NCBI RefSeq assembly: GCF_020400655.1
Contig: NZ_JAINRC010000029.1
Coordinates: 22,975 to 86,974 of the forward strand
Direction of reading: 5' to 3'
Length of the DNA: 64,000 bases
Origin: Streptomyces spinosus
Lineage (GTDB): Bacteria; Actinomycetota; Actinomycetes; Streptomycetales; Streptomycetaceae
A program made the translations under genes and the position numbers. The notes below the pieces were generated by a model. The model was given only the letters and a program-made list of their open reading frames with translations, was not told the DNA's origin and made no database searches. Below are positions 17,257 through 26,567 of this stretch, one piece after another; positions within the stretch are counted from its first letter, which is position 1, and each line of letters opens with the position of its first letter.

Positions 17257-19056
17257 ATGACGCTGGTCGCCGACTATGTACTGCAACGCCTGCGGGAGTG
17301 GGGGATCCAGCGGATCTACGGCTATCCCGGCGACGGGATCAACGGGCTGCTGGGTGCCTTCGACCGAGCGGAGGGACAGCCGGAGCTCATCCAGGCGCGG
17401 CACGAGGAGATGGCCGCCTTCATGGCCTGTGCCCATGCGAAGTTCACCGGCGAGGTGGGCTGCTGCATGGCGACCTCGGGCCCCGGCGCGATTCACTTGC
17501 TCAACGGGCTGTACGACGCGAAACTGGACCACCAGCCGGTGGTCGCCGTGGTCGGCCAGCAGAAGCGGCTCTCCCTCGGTGCCCACTACCAGCAGGAGAT
17601 TCCGCTCACCCAGCTGTTCGCCGACGTCTCCGAGTTCTGTCAGATGATCTCGCACCCCGCTCAGGCGCGGCACGTGATCGACCGCGCTTTCAAGACGGCC
17701 CTCACCATGAGGTCGGTCGCGACCATCGTCATTCCGAGCGACATCCAGGAGGAGGAGGCCCAGCCGTCGCCGCCGAAGATGCACGGGTCGGTGTTCTCCA
17801 GCGTCGGGTGGAGCCGCCCCCGGCTGCTTCCCGATCACGGGGAGCTGCGCAAAGCGGCGGACGTCCTCAACGCCGGCACCAAGGTGGCCATGATCATCGG
17901 GCAGGGAGCCGCACACGCCGAGAGCGAGATCGTGGAGACGGCGGAGCTGCTCGGTGCCGGCGTGGCCAAGGCGTTGTTGGGCCGCGAGGTCCTTCCGGAC
18001 GACCTGCCGTTCGTGACCGGCCCGATCGGTCTGCTCGGCACGAAGGCCAGCGACAACATGATCCAGGGCTGTGACACCCTGCTCATGGTGGGCACGAGCT
18101 TTCCCTACGCCGAATGGCTGCCGGACGAGGGACAGGCCCGCGGCGTCGAGATCGACATCGACGGCCGGATGATCGGCATCCGCTATCCCATGGACGCCCA
18201 CCTCGTAGGTGACTCCAAGGAGACTCTCAAGGCGCTGCTGCCCTTGCTCGAACGCAAGGAGGACCGCGGTTGGCGGGAGCAGATCGAGAAGGACGTCCGC
18301 GAATGGGACGCGATCTGTGAGAAGAGGGCGGGCCAGCACTTCGGCGGGACGATCAACCCGCAGGCGGTCGCCGCCGAGCTGTCGCCCCGGCTGCCGGACG
18401 ACTGCATCCTGACTGCCGACTCCGGTTCGGGGACGAACTGGTGGGCCCGTCATCTGAAGCTGCGCAAGGGCATGCGGGCGTCGCTGTCCGGGACGCTGGC
18501 CACCATGGGTCCGGGAACGCCGTACGCGATCGCCGCCCGCTTCGCCTACCCCGACCGGCCGGTGATCGCGTTCGTCGGTGACGGGGCGTTCCAGATGAAC
18601 GGCATGGCCGAGATGATCACAGTGAAGCGGTACCTGGACCGGCTGTCCGGACCGGCGCCGTTCGTCTTCTGCGTCTTCAACAACCAGGACCTCAACCAGG
18701 TCACCTGGGAACAGCGCGCCATGGCCGGCGACCCGAAGTTCCCGGGCTCGCAGTACATCCCCGACGTGCCCTACGCTAAGTACGCCGACATGCTGGGCCT
18801 GAAGGGCGTCTACTGCGACAAGCCGAAGAAGGTCGGCAAGGCGTGGGACGAGGCGCTGGCCTCGGGCGTACCGGTGGTCCTGGAGTTCAAGGTCGACCAG
18901 GAGATCGCGCCGATCCCGCCGCACATCATGCTTGCACAGGGCAAGAAAGCTGCCAAGGCAGCCGTCCGCGACCCGGAGCGGGTGGGCATCGCCGCGAAGG
19001 GCGTGCGCCAGAAGCTCACCGAGGTCGTGGAGCACCTGCCAGGACGGCATTCATGA
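17257..19056 (+). CDS. ThDP-dependent pyruvate oxidase/acetolactate synthase-like enzyme (copy 2)
   Basis: A 599-aa paralogue of the enzyme at 1144, alike along its whole length by eye, with the same RHEEMAAF glutamate motif, GDGAFQMNGM and FNNQDLNQVTW ThDP motifs. GGGAG precedes the ATG. It opens a four-gene operon: the enolase-superfamily gene overlaps its stop by ATGA, followed by the FAD/Fe-S dehydrogenase and hemerythrin genes. Retention of two near-identical copies behind two sigma genes suggests separate control rather than separate chemistry, which is inference. Confidence 0.9.
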   Translation: MTLVADYVLQRLREWGIQRIYGYPGDGINGLLGAFDRAEGQPELIQARHEEMAAFMACAHAKFTGEVGCCMATSGPGAIHLLNGLYDAKLDHQPVVAVVGQQKRLSLGAHYQQEIPLTQLFADVSEFCQMISHPAQARHVIDRAFKTALTMRSVATIVIPSDIQEEEAQPSPPKMHGSVFSSVGWSRPRLLPDHGELRKAADVLNAGTKVAMIIGQGAAHAESEIVETAELLGAGVAKALLGREVLPDDLPFVTGPIGLLGTKASDNMIQGCDTLLMVGTSFPYAEWLPDEGQARGVEIDIDGRMIGIRYPMDAHLVGDSKETLKALLPLLERKEDRGWREQIEKDVREWDAICEKRAGQHFGGTINPQAVAAELSPRLPDDCILTADSGSGTNWWARHLKLRKGMRASLSGTLATMGPGTPYAIAARFAYPDRPVIAFVGDGAFQMNGMAEMITVKRYLDRLSGPAPFVFCVFNNQDLNQVTWEQRAMAGDPKFPGSQYIPDVPYAKYADMLGLKGVYCDKPKKVGKAWDEALASGVPVVLEFKVDQEIAPIPPHIMLAQGKKAAKAAVRDPERVGIAAKGVRQKLTEVVEHLPGRHS

Positions 19057-20201
19057 GCGGTGAGGGAGCCGGCCCCGACCTTGCCGCTTGCCGGATCGAC
19101 GCGGTCGACGTGCACGCCTTCGAACTGCCGACCGACGGCCCGGACGGCCAGGAGGAGGACGGCACGCTGGAGTGGGACTCCACCACCATGGTCCTGGTGC
19201 GAGTGCACGCCGGCGGCCGTACCGGGCTCGGCTACACCTACGGCGACGTGTCGGTCGCCACGTTCGTCGACTCCCAGCTCGCTGGCGTCGTACGCGGACA
19301 GAGCCCCTCCTCGCCCCCGGCGCTCCGGAACCTGATGGCGCGGAAGATCCGCAACGCGGGCCGCCCCGGGGTCGGCGCCATGGCGGTGTCCGCCGTGGAC
19401 GTGGCGCTGTGGGACCTCAAGGCCCGGCTGCTGGAGCTGCCACTGATCCATGTCCTCCCGTCCTGGCACGATCGGGTGCCGGTCTACGGCAGCGGAGGCT
19501 TCACCAACTACCCCCTGGACCGCCTCACCGACCAGCTCGGAGGCTGGGTCGAGCAAGGGATTCCGCGCGTCAAGCTGAAAACGTCCCGGAAGCCCGAAGA
19601 CGACCCGCGGCGCCTCGACGCCCTTCGCAAGGCCCTCGGCGACGGCCCTGAGATCTTCACCGACGCCAACGGGGCGCTGGGCCGCAAACAGGCGCTGTAC
19701 TGGGCCCAGCGGTTCCACGAGGAGTGGGACGTGCGCTGGTTCGAGGAGCCCGTCAGCTCCGCCGACCTGGAGGGCCTGCGCATGCTGCGCGAGCGGGGGC
19801 CCGAGCGACTGGAGATCGCGGCGGGCGAGTACGCCTACACCGCACAGGACTTCGTCAACCTCGTCGAAGGCCCCGCCGTGGACTGCCTCCAGGCCGACGT
19901 GACCCGCTGCGGGGGCATCACCAGTGTTCTGGAGATCTCCGGCCTGGCGGCGGCCCACCACCTGGACCTGTCCGCGCACTGCGCGCCGGCCGTCTCGGCC
20001 CACGCCTTCTGCGCAGTGCGCAGGCTGCGGCACCTCGAGTACTTCCACGACCACGTGCGGTTCGAGCGCCTGCTGTTCGACGGCACGCTCTCGCCCGAGG
20101 GCGGTGCCCTGCGCCCCGACCCAGGCCGGCCCGGCCTCGGCCTGGAAATCAAGTGGCAGGACGCCGAGCCCCACCGCGTCTACGGAACACCGACCACCTG
20201 A
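19053..20201 (+). CDS. Mandelate racemase/muconate lactonizing enzyme-family protein
   Basis: A 382-aa enolase-superfamily enzyme, which would abstract a proton next to a carboxylate, for example in acid-sugar dehydration or racemisation. The barrel carries the KxK base motif (K174, K176), metal ligands D204, E231 and E259, and a histidine at H309 (SAHCAP), as in the mandelate racemase subgroup. The C-terminal proton-relay arrangement looks complete. It starts in an ATGA overlap with the ThDP gene. The product could feed a 2-keto acid to the ThDP enzyme; that link is inference from the operon. Confidence 0.85.
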   Translation: MSGEGAGPDLAACRIDAVDVHAFELPTDGPDGQEEDGTLEWDSTTMVLVRVHAGGRTGLGYTYGDVSVATFVDSQLAGVVRGQSPSSPPALRNLMARKIRNAGRPGVGAMAVSAVDVALWDLKARLLELPLIHVLPSWHDRVPVYGSGGFTNYPLDRLTDQLGGWVEQGIPRVKLKTSRKPEDDPRRLDALRKALGDGPEIFTDANGALGRKQALYWAQRFHEEWDVRWFEEPVSSADLEGLRMLRERGPERLEIAAGEYAYTAQDFVNLVEGPAVDCLQADVTRCGGITSVLEISGLAAAHHLDLSAHCAPAVSAHAFCAVRRLRHLEYFHDHVRFERLLFDGTLSPEGGALRPDPGRPGLGLEIKWQDAEPHRVYGTPTT

Positions 20202-20231
20202 CGACGCTCGACCAAAGGAGAGCTGAGACCG

Positions 20232-23200
20232 ATGGCGAAGCCCACCAGCCGCGGCACGCGTGAGATTCCGGCGAAGACCCACCCGGAGATTCCAGGGGCG
20301 CCACGGGCCCGCCAGCTTCTCGACGTCGGCGCGCTGGAGCGGGCGCTGCGCAAGGCCGTCGACGGCGAAGTCCGTTTCGACACCGCCTCCCTCGGCCTGT
20401 ACGCCCAGGACGCGTCCAACTTCCGCCAGGTGCCGATCGGTGTGGTGATCCCGCGCACCCTCGACGACGTCGTCGCGGTGCACAAGGTCTGCCACGAGTT
20501 CGGCGCGCCCATCCTCAACCGCGGCGGCGGCACGAGTCTGTCGGGGGAGACCGTCAACGAGGCCGTGGTCATCGACCACTCCAAATATCTCACCCGTATC
20601 GGAGACATCGATCCGAAACGCCGCCTGGTGACCTGTGAACCGGGCGTGATCAACGAGGAGCTGAACCGGCACACCGGACGATACGACCTCGTTTTCGGCC
20701 CCGATCCGTCCTCCCACTCCCGCTGTGTGATCGGCGGCAACATCGGCAACAACTCGTGCGGCATCCACTCGGTGCAGTCGCAGCTGTACGGGCCGGGCCC
20801 GCGCACCAGTGACAACGTGCACGCCCTGGAGGTCGTCACCTATGACGGATCACGCTTCTGGGTGGGAGTGGACGAGGAGAAGCACCTCGACAAGATCATC
20901 GCCGAGGGTGGCCGCAAGGGGGAGATCTACGCGGCGCTGCGCGACCTGCGGGACAAGTACGCCGACGCCATCAGGGCCGGCTTCCGACCGGCCGAGGAGG
21001 TGCCCCGGCGGGTCTCCGGCTACAACCTCGACGAGCTGCTGCCCGAACGCGGCTTCAACGTCGCCCGCGCGCTCGTCGGCACCGAGAGTACCTGCGCGAC
21101 AGCCCTGCAGGCGGTCCTCATGCTGACTCCCGCGATGCTGCAGCGCACCACCGTGGTCGTGGAGTACGACGAACTCGACGATGCCGCCGAGCACTGCATG
21201 GAGATCATCGAGCGGTTCAGGCCGATCGGACTGGAGGGAATCGACGACCAGCTGATCCGTGACCAGCAGCTGCAGAACATGAACGTGGAGGACCTCAAGG
21301 AACTGCCGCGCCGCGGTGGAGCTGCCTGGCTGCTGGTGCAGTTCGGCGCGGACACCACTGCGGAGTCCACCGAACAGGCCGAGCGGTTCACGCGGTGGCT
21401 CACCGACGACAAGGGCTACGACCGGGACCGCATCCGTGTCGCCAAAAGCACGCAGGAGGGCGGCACCAGCGAACATCTGTGGGCGATCCGGGAGAGCGGT
21501 CTGGGCTCGACCGCATTCCCGCCGGGCGGCAAGGACCACTGGCCCGGCTGGGAGGACTCCGCTGTTCCCCCGGACCGGCTCGGCGAGTACGTGCGGGCGC
21601 TGCGCAAGGTGATGGACCGGCACGGCATCTCCGGTGCCATGTACGGTCACTTCGGCCAGGGCTGCATCCACTGCCGGCTCAGCTTCGACCTGCGCACCGC
21701 CGAGGGCATCGCCACTTATCGGGCGTTCATGGAGGAGGCCGCCGACCTGTGCGTGTCCCTGGGCGGCTCGGTCTCCGGCGAGCATGGCGACGGACAGCAG
21801 CGCGCCGAACTGTTGGAGAAGCAGTACGGTCCGGAACTCCTGCAAGCCATGCGGGAGTTCAAGGCCATCTGGGATCCGCAGTGGAAGATGAGTCCGGGCA
21901 AGGTCGTCGATCCCTACCGGATGGACGAGAACCTCAAACTCGGTACCGACTACAACCCGCCACGGCATCCGGTGAAGTTCGCCTATGAGGAGGACGGCGG
22001 CGACTTCGCCCATGCGACCCTGCGCTGCGTCGGCGTAGGCAAGTGCCGCGTCCCGCAGGCCGAGACGACCATGTGCCCCAGCTACCAGGTCACCCGGGAG
22101 GAGAAGCACACCACCCGCGGCCGGGCCCACCTGCTGTTCGAGATGCTCAAGGGAGACGTGATCACCGACGGCTGGCAGTCCGAGGAGGTGCACGACGCCC
22201 TCGACCTGTGCCTGGCATGCAAGGGCTGCACCAACGACTGCCCCGTCAACGTCGACATGCCCACCTACAAGGCGGAGTTCCTCTACCACCACTTCAAGTC
22301 ACCGAAGCGCCGGCGTCCCCGCTACGCCTACGCCTTCGGCTTCATCGACCAGGCCGCCAGGATCGCCTCCCGCGTCCCCGAGCTCGCCAACCTGGTCACC
22401 CAGACCCCTGGCCTCGCCCGGCTCGCCAAGCTCGCCGCGGGCATCGACCGTCATCGCCCGCTGCCTCGTTTCGCGCCCATGACCCTGCAGGAGTGGTTCG
22501 CCCGCCGCGGCGGCACCGCCAACCCCTCCGGCCGCCCGGTCGTACTGTTCCCGGACACCTTCAACAACCACCTCCACACGAACGTCGGTGTCGCGTGCGT
22601 GGAGGCGATCGAGGCGGCGGGCTGGCAGGTGATCATGCCGGAACAGCACGTCTGTTGCGGCCGGCCGCTGTACGACTACGGCTTCCTGGACGCCGCCGAG
22701 CGCTACCTCCACCGTGTCCTGGACGTGCTCCGCCCCCACCTTCGGGCCGGCATCCCGATCGTGGGCATGGAACCCAGCTGCCTGGCCGTCTTCAAGGACG
22801 AGTTGCCGAAGCTGCTCCCGCACGACGACGACGCCCGGCGCCTCACCAAGAACGCCTACCACTTCCCCGAGTTCTTCCAGGCCTTCGGCGTCGAGCCACC
22901 GAAGCTGGACGGGACCGCCCTGCTGTGGGGCCACTGCCACCATCGGGCCACCGGCGGCATGGGCTCCGAACAGGGACTCCTGGAACAGATGGGCCTGGAC
23001 GTCCGGAACCTCCAGGGCGGCTGCTGCGGCCTCGCCGGATCCTGGGGTTTCGAAGACGGCAAGTACGGGATCTCCATGGAATGCGGGGAACAGGCCCTGC
23101 TGCCGGCCGTTCGCGACGCGCAGGAGGACTGCCTGGTCGTGGCCGACGGGTTCTCCTGCAAGACGCAGATCAAGGACGCGGCCACCGGACGGGGCGCACT

Positions 23201-23384
23201 GCATGTAGCAGAGGTCATGAAGCTGGCTCGTGAGAAGGGCAGGCACGCGGTCGGCTCGCTCCCGGAGAGGGGCGCCGCCTCCCTGCCCGTGCCTCCGCTG
23301 CGTAAGCGGGTACTCAGGACGGCAGCCGCCACCCTGCTCGGGGCGGCCGTGACCGCGGCCGGCGTGCGGATCGTACGCCGATGA
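20232..23384 (+). CDS. FAD-linked oxidase fused to Fe-S/CCG-domain oxidoreductase
   Basis: A 1050-aa membrane-associated dehydrogenase of the D-lactate/2-hydroxy-acid type. An FAD-binding domain (about residues 60-230, RGGGTSLSGETVN) and FAD-oxidase C-terminal domain (to about 570) are followed by a di-cluster ferredoxin region with C599, C605, C615 and C660, C663, C666, C670. CCG domains follow (HVCCGRPLYDYG, GGCCGLAGSWG), which handle electrons toward quinone. The extreme C-terminus has a hydrophobic helix (TAAATLLGAAVTAAGV). It follows the enolase-family gene by 30 bp with GGAG upstream. The exact substrate is not determinable. Confidence 0.9.
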   Translation: MAKPTSRGTREIPAKTHPEIPGAPRARQLLDVGALERALRKAVDGEVRFDTASLGLYAQDASNFRQVPIGVVIPRTLDDVVAVHKVCHEFGAPILNRGGGTSLSGETVNEAVVIDHSKYLTRIGDIDPKRRLVTCEPGVINEELNRHTGRYDLVFGPDPSSHSRCVIGGNIGNNSCGIHSVQSQLYGPGPRTSDNVHALEVVTYDGSRFWVGVDEEKHLDKIIAEGGRKGEIYAALRDLRDKYADAIRAGFRPAEEVPRRVSGYNLDELLPERGFNVARALVGTESTCATALQAVLMLTPAMLQRTTVVVEYDELDDAAEHCMEIIERFRPIGLEGIDDQLIRDQQLQNMNVEDLKELPRRGGAAWLLVQFGADTTAESTEQAERFTRWLTDDKGYDRDRIRVAKSTQEGGTSEHLWAIRESGLGSTAFPPGGKDHWPGWEDSAVPPDRLGEYVRALRKVMDRHGISGAMYGHFGQGCIHCRLSFDLRTAEGIATYRAFMEEAADLCVSLGGSVSGEHGDGQQRAELLEKQYGPELLQAMREFKAIWDPQWKMSPGKVVDPYRMDENLKLGTDYNPPRHPVKFAYEEDGGDFAHATLRCVGVGKCRVPQAETTMCPSYQVTREEKHTTRGRAHLLFEMLKGDVITDGWQSEEVHDALDLCLACKGCTNDCPVNVDMPTYKAEFLYHHFKSPKRRRPRYAYAFGFIDQAARIASRVPELANLVTQTPGLARLAKLAAGIDRHRPLPRFAPMTLQEWFARRGGTANPSGRPVVLFPDTFNNHLHTNVGVACVEAIEAAGWQVIMPEQHVCCGRPLYDYGFLDAAERYLHRVLDVLRPHLRAGIPIVGMEPSCLAVFKDELPKLLPHDDDARRLTKNAYHFPEFFQAFGVEPPKLDGTALLWGHCHHRATGGMGSEQGLLEQMGLDVRNLQGGCCGLAGSWGFEDGKYGISMECGEQALLPAVRDAQEDCLVVADGFSCKTQIKDAATGRGALHVAEVMKLAREKGRHAVGSLPERGAASLPVPPLRKRVLRTAAATLLGAAVTAAGVRIVRR

Positions 23385-23408
23385 CAGACTGATCAGAAGG
23401 AACCGACC

Positions 23409-23984
23409 ATGGGTGACGCACAGAACGATCTCAACCAAGCCGCGCAGCTGCCCGAGGGTGACGTCGTGGCGATCCTGCTGGAGCAGCACGCACGCATCAG
23501 GGCGCTGTTCGGCAAGGTGAAGGAAACCCACGGAGAGGCGAGGCAGAAGACGTTCGACGAACTGCGGGCATTGCTCGCGGTGCATGAGACGGCCGAGGAG
23601 ATGATCCTGCGACCGGTCGCGGCCGACACCGCCGGCAAGGCCGAGGCCGACGCCCGCAACGAGGAGGAGGCCGAGGCCAACAAGGTGCTGGCCGAGCTGG
23701 AGAAGATGGACGTGGACAGCGCCGAGTTCAGCCGTCAGGTGGAGGATTTCGAAGCGGCCGTCCTGGAGCACGCGGAACACGAGGAGCAGGAGGAGTTCCC
23801 CGCGGTCCGCGCCGGGTGCTCGGAGGAGCAGCTGCGGAAGATGGGAAACCGGTTGCGGTCGGTGGAGCGCATGGCACCGACTCATCCCCACCCCACGGCG
23901 GCGGGCTCCACGGCGGCCCAGTGGCTGACCGGCCCGTTCGCCTCCATGGTCGACCGGACGAGGGACGCGCTCAGCAAGAGCTGA
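23409..23984 (+). CDS. Hemerythrin-domain protein
   Basis: A 191-aa helical protein with a hemerythrin/HHE domain. Likely di-iron ligands lie in EQHARI (near residue 26), VHETAEEMIL (near 60-64) and EHAEHEEQEEF (near 120-125). It probably binds oxygen, nitric oxide or iron as a sensor or scavenger. GAAGGA lies seven bases before the ATG. It closes the ThDP operon and converges on the third sigma gene. Association of hemerythrin with redox flavoproteins suits a role in oxidative stress. Confidence 0.85.
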   Translation: MGDAQNDLNQAAQLPEGDVVAILLEQHARIRALFGKVKETHGEARQKTFDELRALLAVHETAEEMILRPVAADTAGKAEADARNEEEAEANKVLAELEKMDVDSAEFSRQVEDFEAAVLEHAEHEEQEEFPAVRAGCSEEQLRKMGNRLRSVERMAPTHPHPTAAGSTAAQWLTGPFASMVDRTRDALSKS

Positions 23985-24176
23985 CGTCGGCGCAACGGTG
24001 AGGACCTGGCCGCCGAGGGCCGGCGACAGGAGGTCGAGGGCAAGCGGTCGGAGAGGCCGGACGGTGACGCCTGCCCAGCCGCACCCGCACCTGCCGAGCG
24101 GTAACGGCGGCGGCCGTGGTGAGCCGTGCACGGGACGCCTTGATCCGGCGACGACCACACGACGCGGGCTTCGCAC

Positions 24177-24986
24177 CGCCTCTCCCGGGACCGAGGTGAG
24201 CTGCTGCCGGAGCCGTCGGCAGGCGTGGGCCAGAGTTCGGGACACCTGTGTCTGCGTCAGACCGACGGCCTCGGCGATCTGCTGCTGGGTCCGCTCCTGG
24301 TAAAAGCGCAGGTGCAGAATGCGGCGCTCGACTTCCGTCAGCTGCCGGACGGCGGACGCCAGGGCCACCACGTCGACCACGTGGTCGAGGCCCGAAGTCA
24401 CGGTGCATGCCACGGTGGCCGTGGACTCGGGGATGCCGGCCGTTGCATCGAGCGACAGCAGTCGGCACTCCTGCACGGCACGCAGTGTGTCCCTGATCAG
24501 GGTCGCGTCCATGCCGGTGTGCGCCACAATCTGCTCCACGGAGGGCGTCAGGCCGCCGCATCGCTGTTCCAGCTCTTCCATGGCGCGGAACACCGGCCCA
24601 CGCGCCTGCTGCAGGGCTCTCGGCATCCGGATCATCGGTGCCTGATCCCGAAGGTGCAGTCTCATCTCGCCGACGATGGTGGGCAGCGCATAGGCAAGGA
24701 AGGCATGCCCCCGCGACGGGTCGAATCCGTCCACGGCCTTCGTCAGGCCGACGGCGGCAACCTGTAGCAGGTCCTCGAACTCCTCCCCATGTCTTCGGAA
24801 GCGGCGTGCCAAGCGCCGCGCCAGCGGGAGCAGGGTGCGAATCGTGTGGTCGCGAAGGGCTTGGCGGCGAGGGCCCGCCGGGCAGTCGGCGAGGTCGCGC
24901 ATCATCGTGTCGATCCACTCGGAGGAACGGCCGGCCGTCGGCACGTGGTCCGGGGAGGCCGGACGGGCGTCAGGAAGCCTCTGCAT
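24177..24986 (-). CDS. SigB/SigF-family sigma factor (copy 3), 3' end undefined
   Basis: A sigma factor whose regions 2 (DLLQVAAVGLTKAVDGFDP), 3 (LTPSVEQIVAHTGMDATLI) and 4 (QQQIAEAVGLTQTQVSRTL) are intact over about 265 residues. The frame then stays open, antisense to the hemerythrin and FAD/Fe-S genes, to 22299, which would give an implausible 895-aa protein. I cut the call soon after region 4. No stop lies in any minus frame just after region 4; the nearest is at 23971 in another frame. No strong ribosome binding site precedes the ATG. Confidence 0.7.
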
Positions 24987-25282
24987 GGGCTCTACCGAGT
25001 CCTTGGCGAGGGCGACGGACCCGTACCAGCGGGTGCGCCGACGAGCGGTACGTATGGATCATTCGGGCGAGCGACTGGAACGGCCATCAGCTGACCCGCT
25101 TCTTCGAGTCCTCTTCTAGTTGACCGATCGCACGTGCGGCGAAACCACTTGTCAGCCGATCGGCTGAGGGCCACCGGTTACGTAAGACTCAGTCGCTTCC
25201 GCGGTGGGGGGCACCAGCGCGTTCCGATGCGCCCGGCCGTGAAGCAGTGGGCCGGCGGGGGTCTGCGCCTGCCGCCCCAGGG
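24987..25282. other. Intergenic region with a 16-bp palindrome
   Basis: No gene seen. A perfect palindrome TCAGCCGATCGGCTGA lies at 25152-25167, about 165 bp upstream of the third sigma gene. It could be a repressor site, or a short hairpin. Confidence 0.4.
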
Positions 25283-25450
25283 CTATTCCGCTCGGGCAGC
25301 CGTCTTCAACTTCCACCCGGAACCAGAGCAGTGCTCAGGCAGTGGAGGGAAGACGTGACCCTTCACGTCCGTACTGTGGCCCTGGCCGCAGTCGCACTCG
25401 TAGATGCCGCTTCGCGGCACCCTCTCACCGGGTCGGTACGTTTCGCTCAT
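25283..25450 (-). CDS. Small Cys-containing (zinc-ribbon-like) protein
   Basis: A 55-aa protein, MSETYRPGERVPRSGIYEC followed by DCGQGHS and a C-terminal PEHCSGSGWKL. The opening (YRPGERVPRSGIY) resembles YjzC-type small proteins, and three cysteines could bind a metal. The ribosome binding site is weak (GGAAG). Function unknown. Confidence 0.5.
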   Translation of the reverse strand: MSETYRPGERVPRSGIYECDCGQGHSTDVKGHVFPPLPEHCSGSGWKLKTAARAE

Positions 25451-25971
25451 GCTTCCAGGTAACCGGGGAGGTTCCCGCAGCGCGACCGGAGGCGTCACAC
25501 CACAGACTTACAGCGGTCACTTCCGTCAGTATGACCAGCAGCCGGTCTGCGCCCCGTCGATCGGCTACTGCACCGTTTGAAGGCGAAGGTCGAGTCCGTC
25601 GCTTCCATCCGGCTCGCCTGACGCAAGCGCGGTATCGTCTCCCGGCCCGGGTTCCCCACGAAGCCGGGGCCTCGGCTGGGCCAGCCTCCTCCTCGAGCTC
25701 CGTCGCCAGTCCGGGCGACTTCACCGCGGGCTCGGTCCGCAGCGGTCGCTCCCCGCCGCTTTGCGGACCATACGCCGAACCCTGCGCCTGGCCGACTTCT
25801 GACGGCGGACAGGCGCAGTGCCGGATCCTTCACAGTGAGGAATGCCGTCGTCAGCCGTCAGGTAGCGACGGAGTGCATTGCGTACGCTGTCGCCACCCGT
25901 ATGGGCGCTCGGCAGCGGTCGGCACGTGACGGCGACGGCGGGACCACACGCCGACCGGTCGGTTACCGGTG
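25451..25971. other. Long intergenic region, nothing recognised
   Basis: About 520 bp between the small Cys protein and the SPW gene. Short frames here have no recognisable motifs and no good ribosome binding sites. I see no RNA gene. Confidence 0.4.
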
Positions 25972-26391
25972 TCAGGTGCGGCTGCGAGAGGCCATCGCCG
26001 TGGTCATCAGCCCCAGGATCACCGCGATGCCGCCTGTGACGGAGTTGCTGATGATCGTCCCGGTCGTGGCGGACGCGTGTTGGACGACCCATGGGCTGAC
26101 GATCGTCCACGCGCCGATACCGGCCGCGACCCAACCCATACCGAAGGTCCGCTCGTAGATCGAGCCGAAGCCGAGGGCGAGGACGGCCAGGGCGATCCCG
26201 GTGACCAAATTGCTGACAGCCAGCGGATTGCCGCCGAAGCCGACCACCCAAGGAGAGATCGCAAGGTACAGACCAGTCAGCAGGGTCACCCCCTCGGCAG
26301 CCTGCAGTTGCGGTCGAGCGGAGACCTCCGCGTAGTGGGCCCGCATCGCCATGATGTCCGGGTGTTCGTCGATGCGAGTGTGCGTGGCCAC
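25972..26391 (-). CDS. SPW-repeat membrane protein
   Basis: A 139-aa membrane protein with two SPW-type units (YLAISPWVVGFG and TIVSPWVVQHAS), each within a pair of hydrophobic helices. The start is a GTG at 26391 preceded by GGGAGGTG, better than the ATG at 26412, which lacks a binding site. It diverges from marR, with palindrome site 3 between them. Function unknown; the family is common next to stress genes in actinobacteria. Confidence 0.8.
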   Translation of the reverse strand: MATHTRIDEHPDIMAMRAHYAEVSARPQLQAAEGVTLLTGLYLAISPWVVGFGGNPLAVSNLVTGIALAVLALGFGSIYERTFGMGWVAAGIGAWTIVSPWVVQHASATTGTIISNSVTGGIAVILGLMTTAMASRSRT

Positions 26392-26467
26392 GGGGGCCAC
26401 CTCCCTTCCCATCGAGTGTGGGTGTTTTGTCGCCTCCTGAGTAACCGTCCTTACGCCTCCGATTCAC

Positions 26468-26480
26468 TGGCACAGTGCAA
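26468..26480. promoter_or_regulatory. 13-bp palindrome, site 3 (TGGCACAGTGCAA)
   Basis: One mismatch from a perfect TTGCACAGTGCAA palindrome. It lies 76 nt before the SPW start and 87 nt before the marR start, where an autoregulating MarR would bind. Confidence 0.6.
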
Positions 26481-26567
26481 ATTTTTCGATTCTTTTCGAC
26501 GCTCTTGGAGCGCTCCCGTAACCGACTGTGGTCGGGGGTGGCGGCATCCGCGCGGTAGAAAGGATGT

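Noticed and set aside
18932..18944. TTGCACAGGGCAA, one mismatch from the palindrome consensus, inside the second ThDP gene
   Set aside because: It encodes LAQGKK in the conserved C-terminus; the paralogous gene has a different sequence at this spot, so it is chance coding sequence.
17212..19050. A 612-codon open frame antisense to the second ThDP gene
   Set aside because: A GC-bias shadow of a clearly real gene; its translation has no motifs. The same applies to 1834-2973 and other long antisense frames.
22299..24986. A single 895-residue protein starting as a sigma factor
   Set aside because: Only the first 265 or so residues resemble any protein; the rest is antisense to two well-supported genes.
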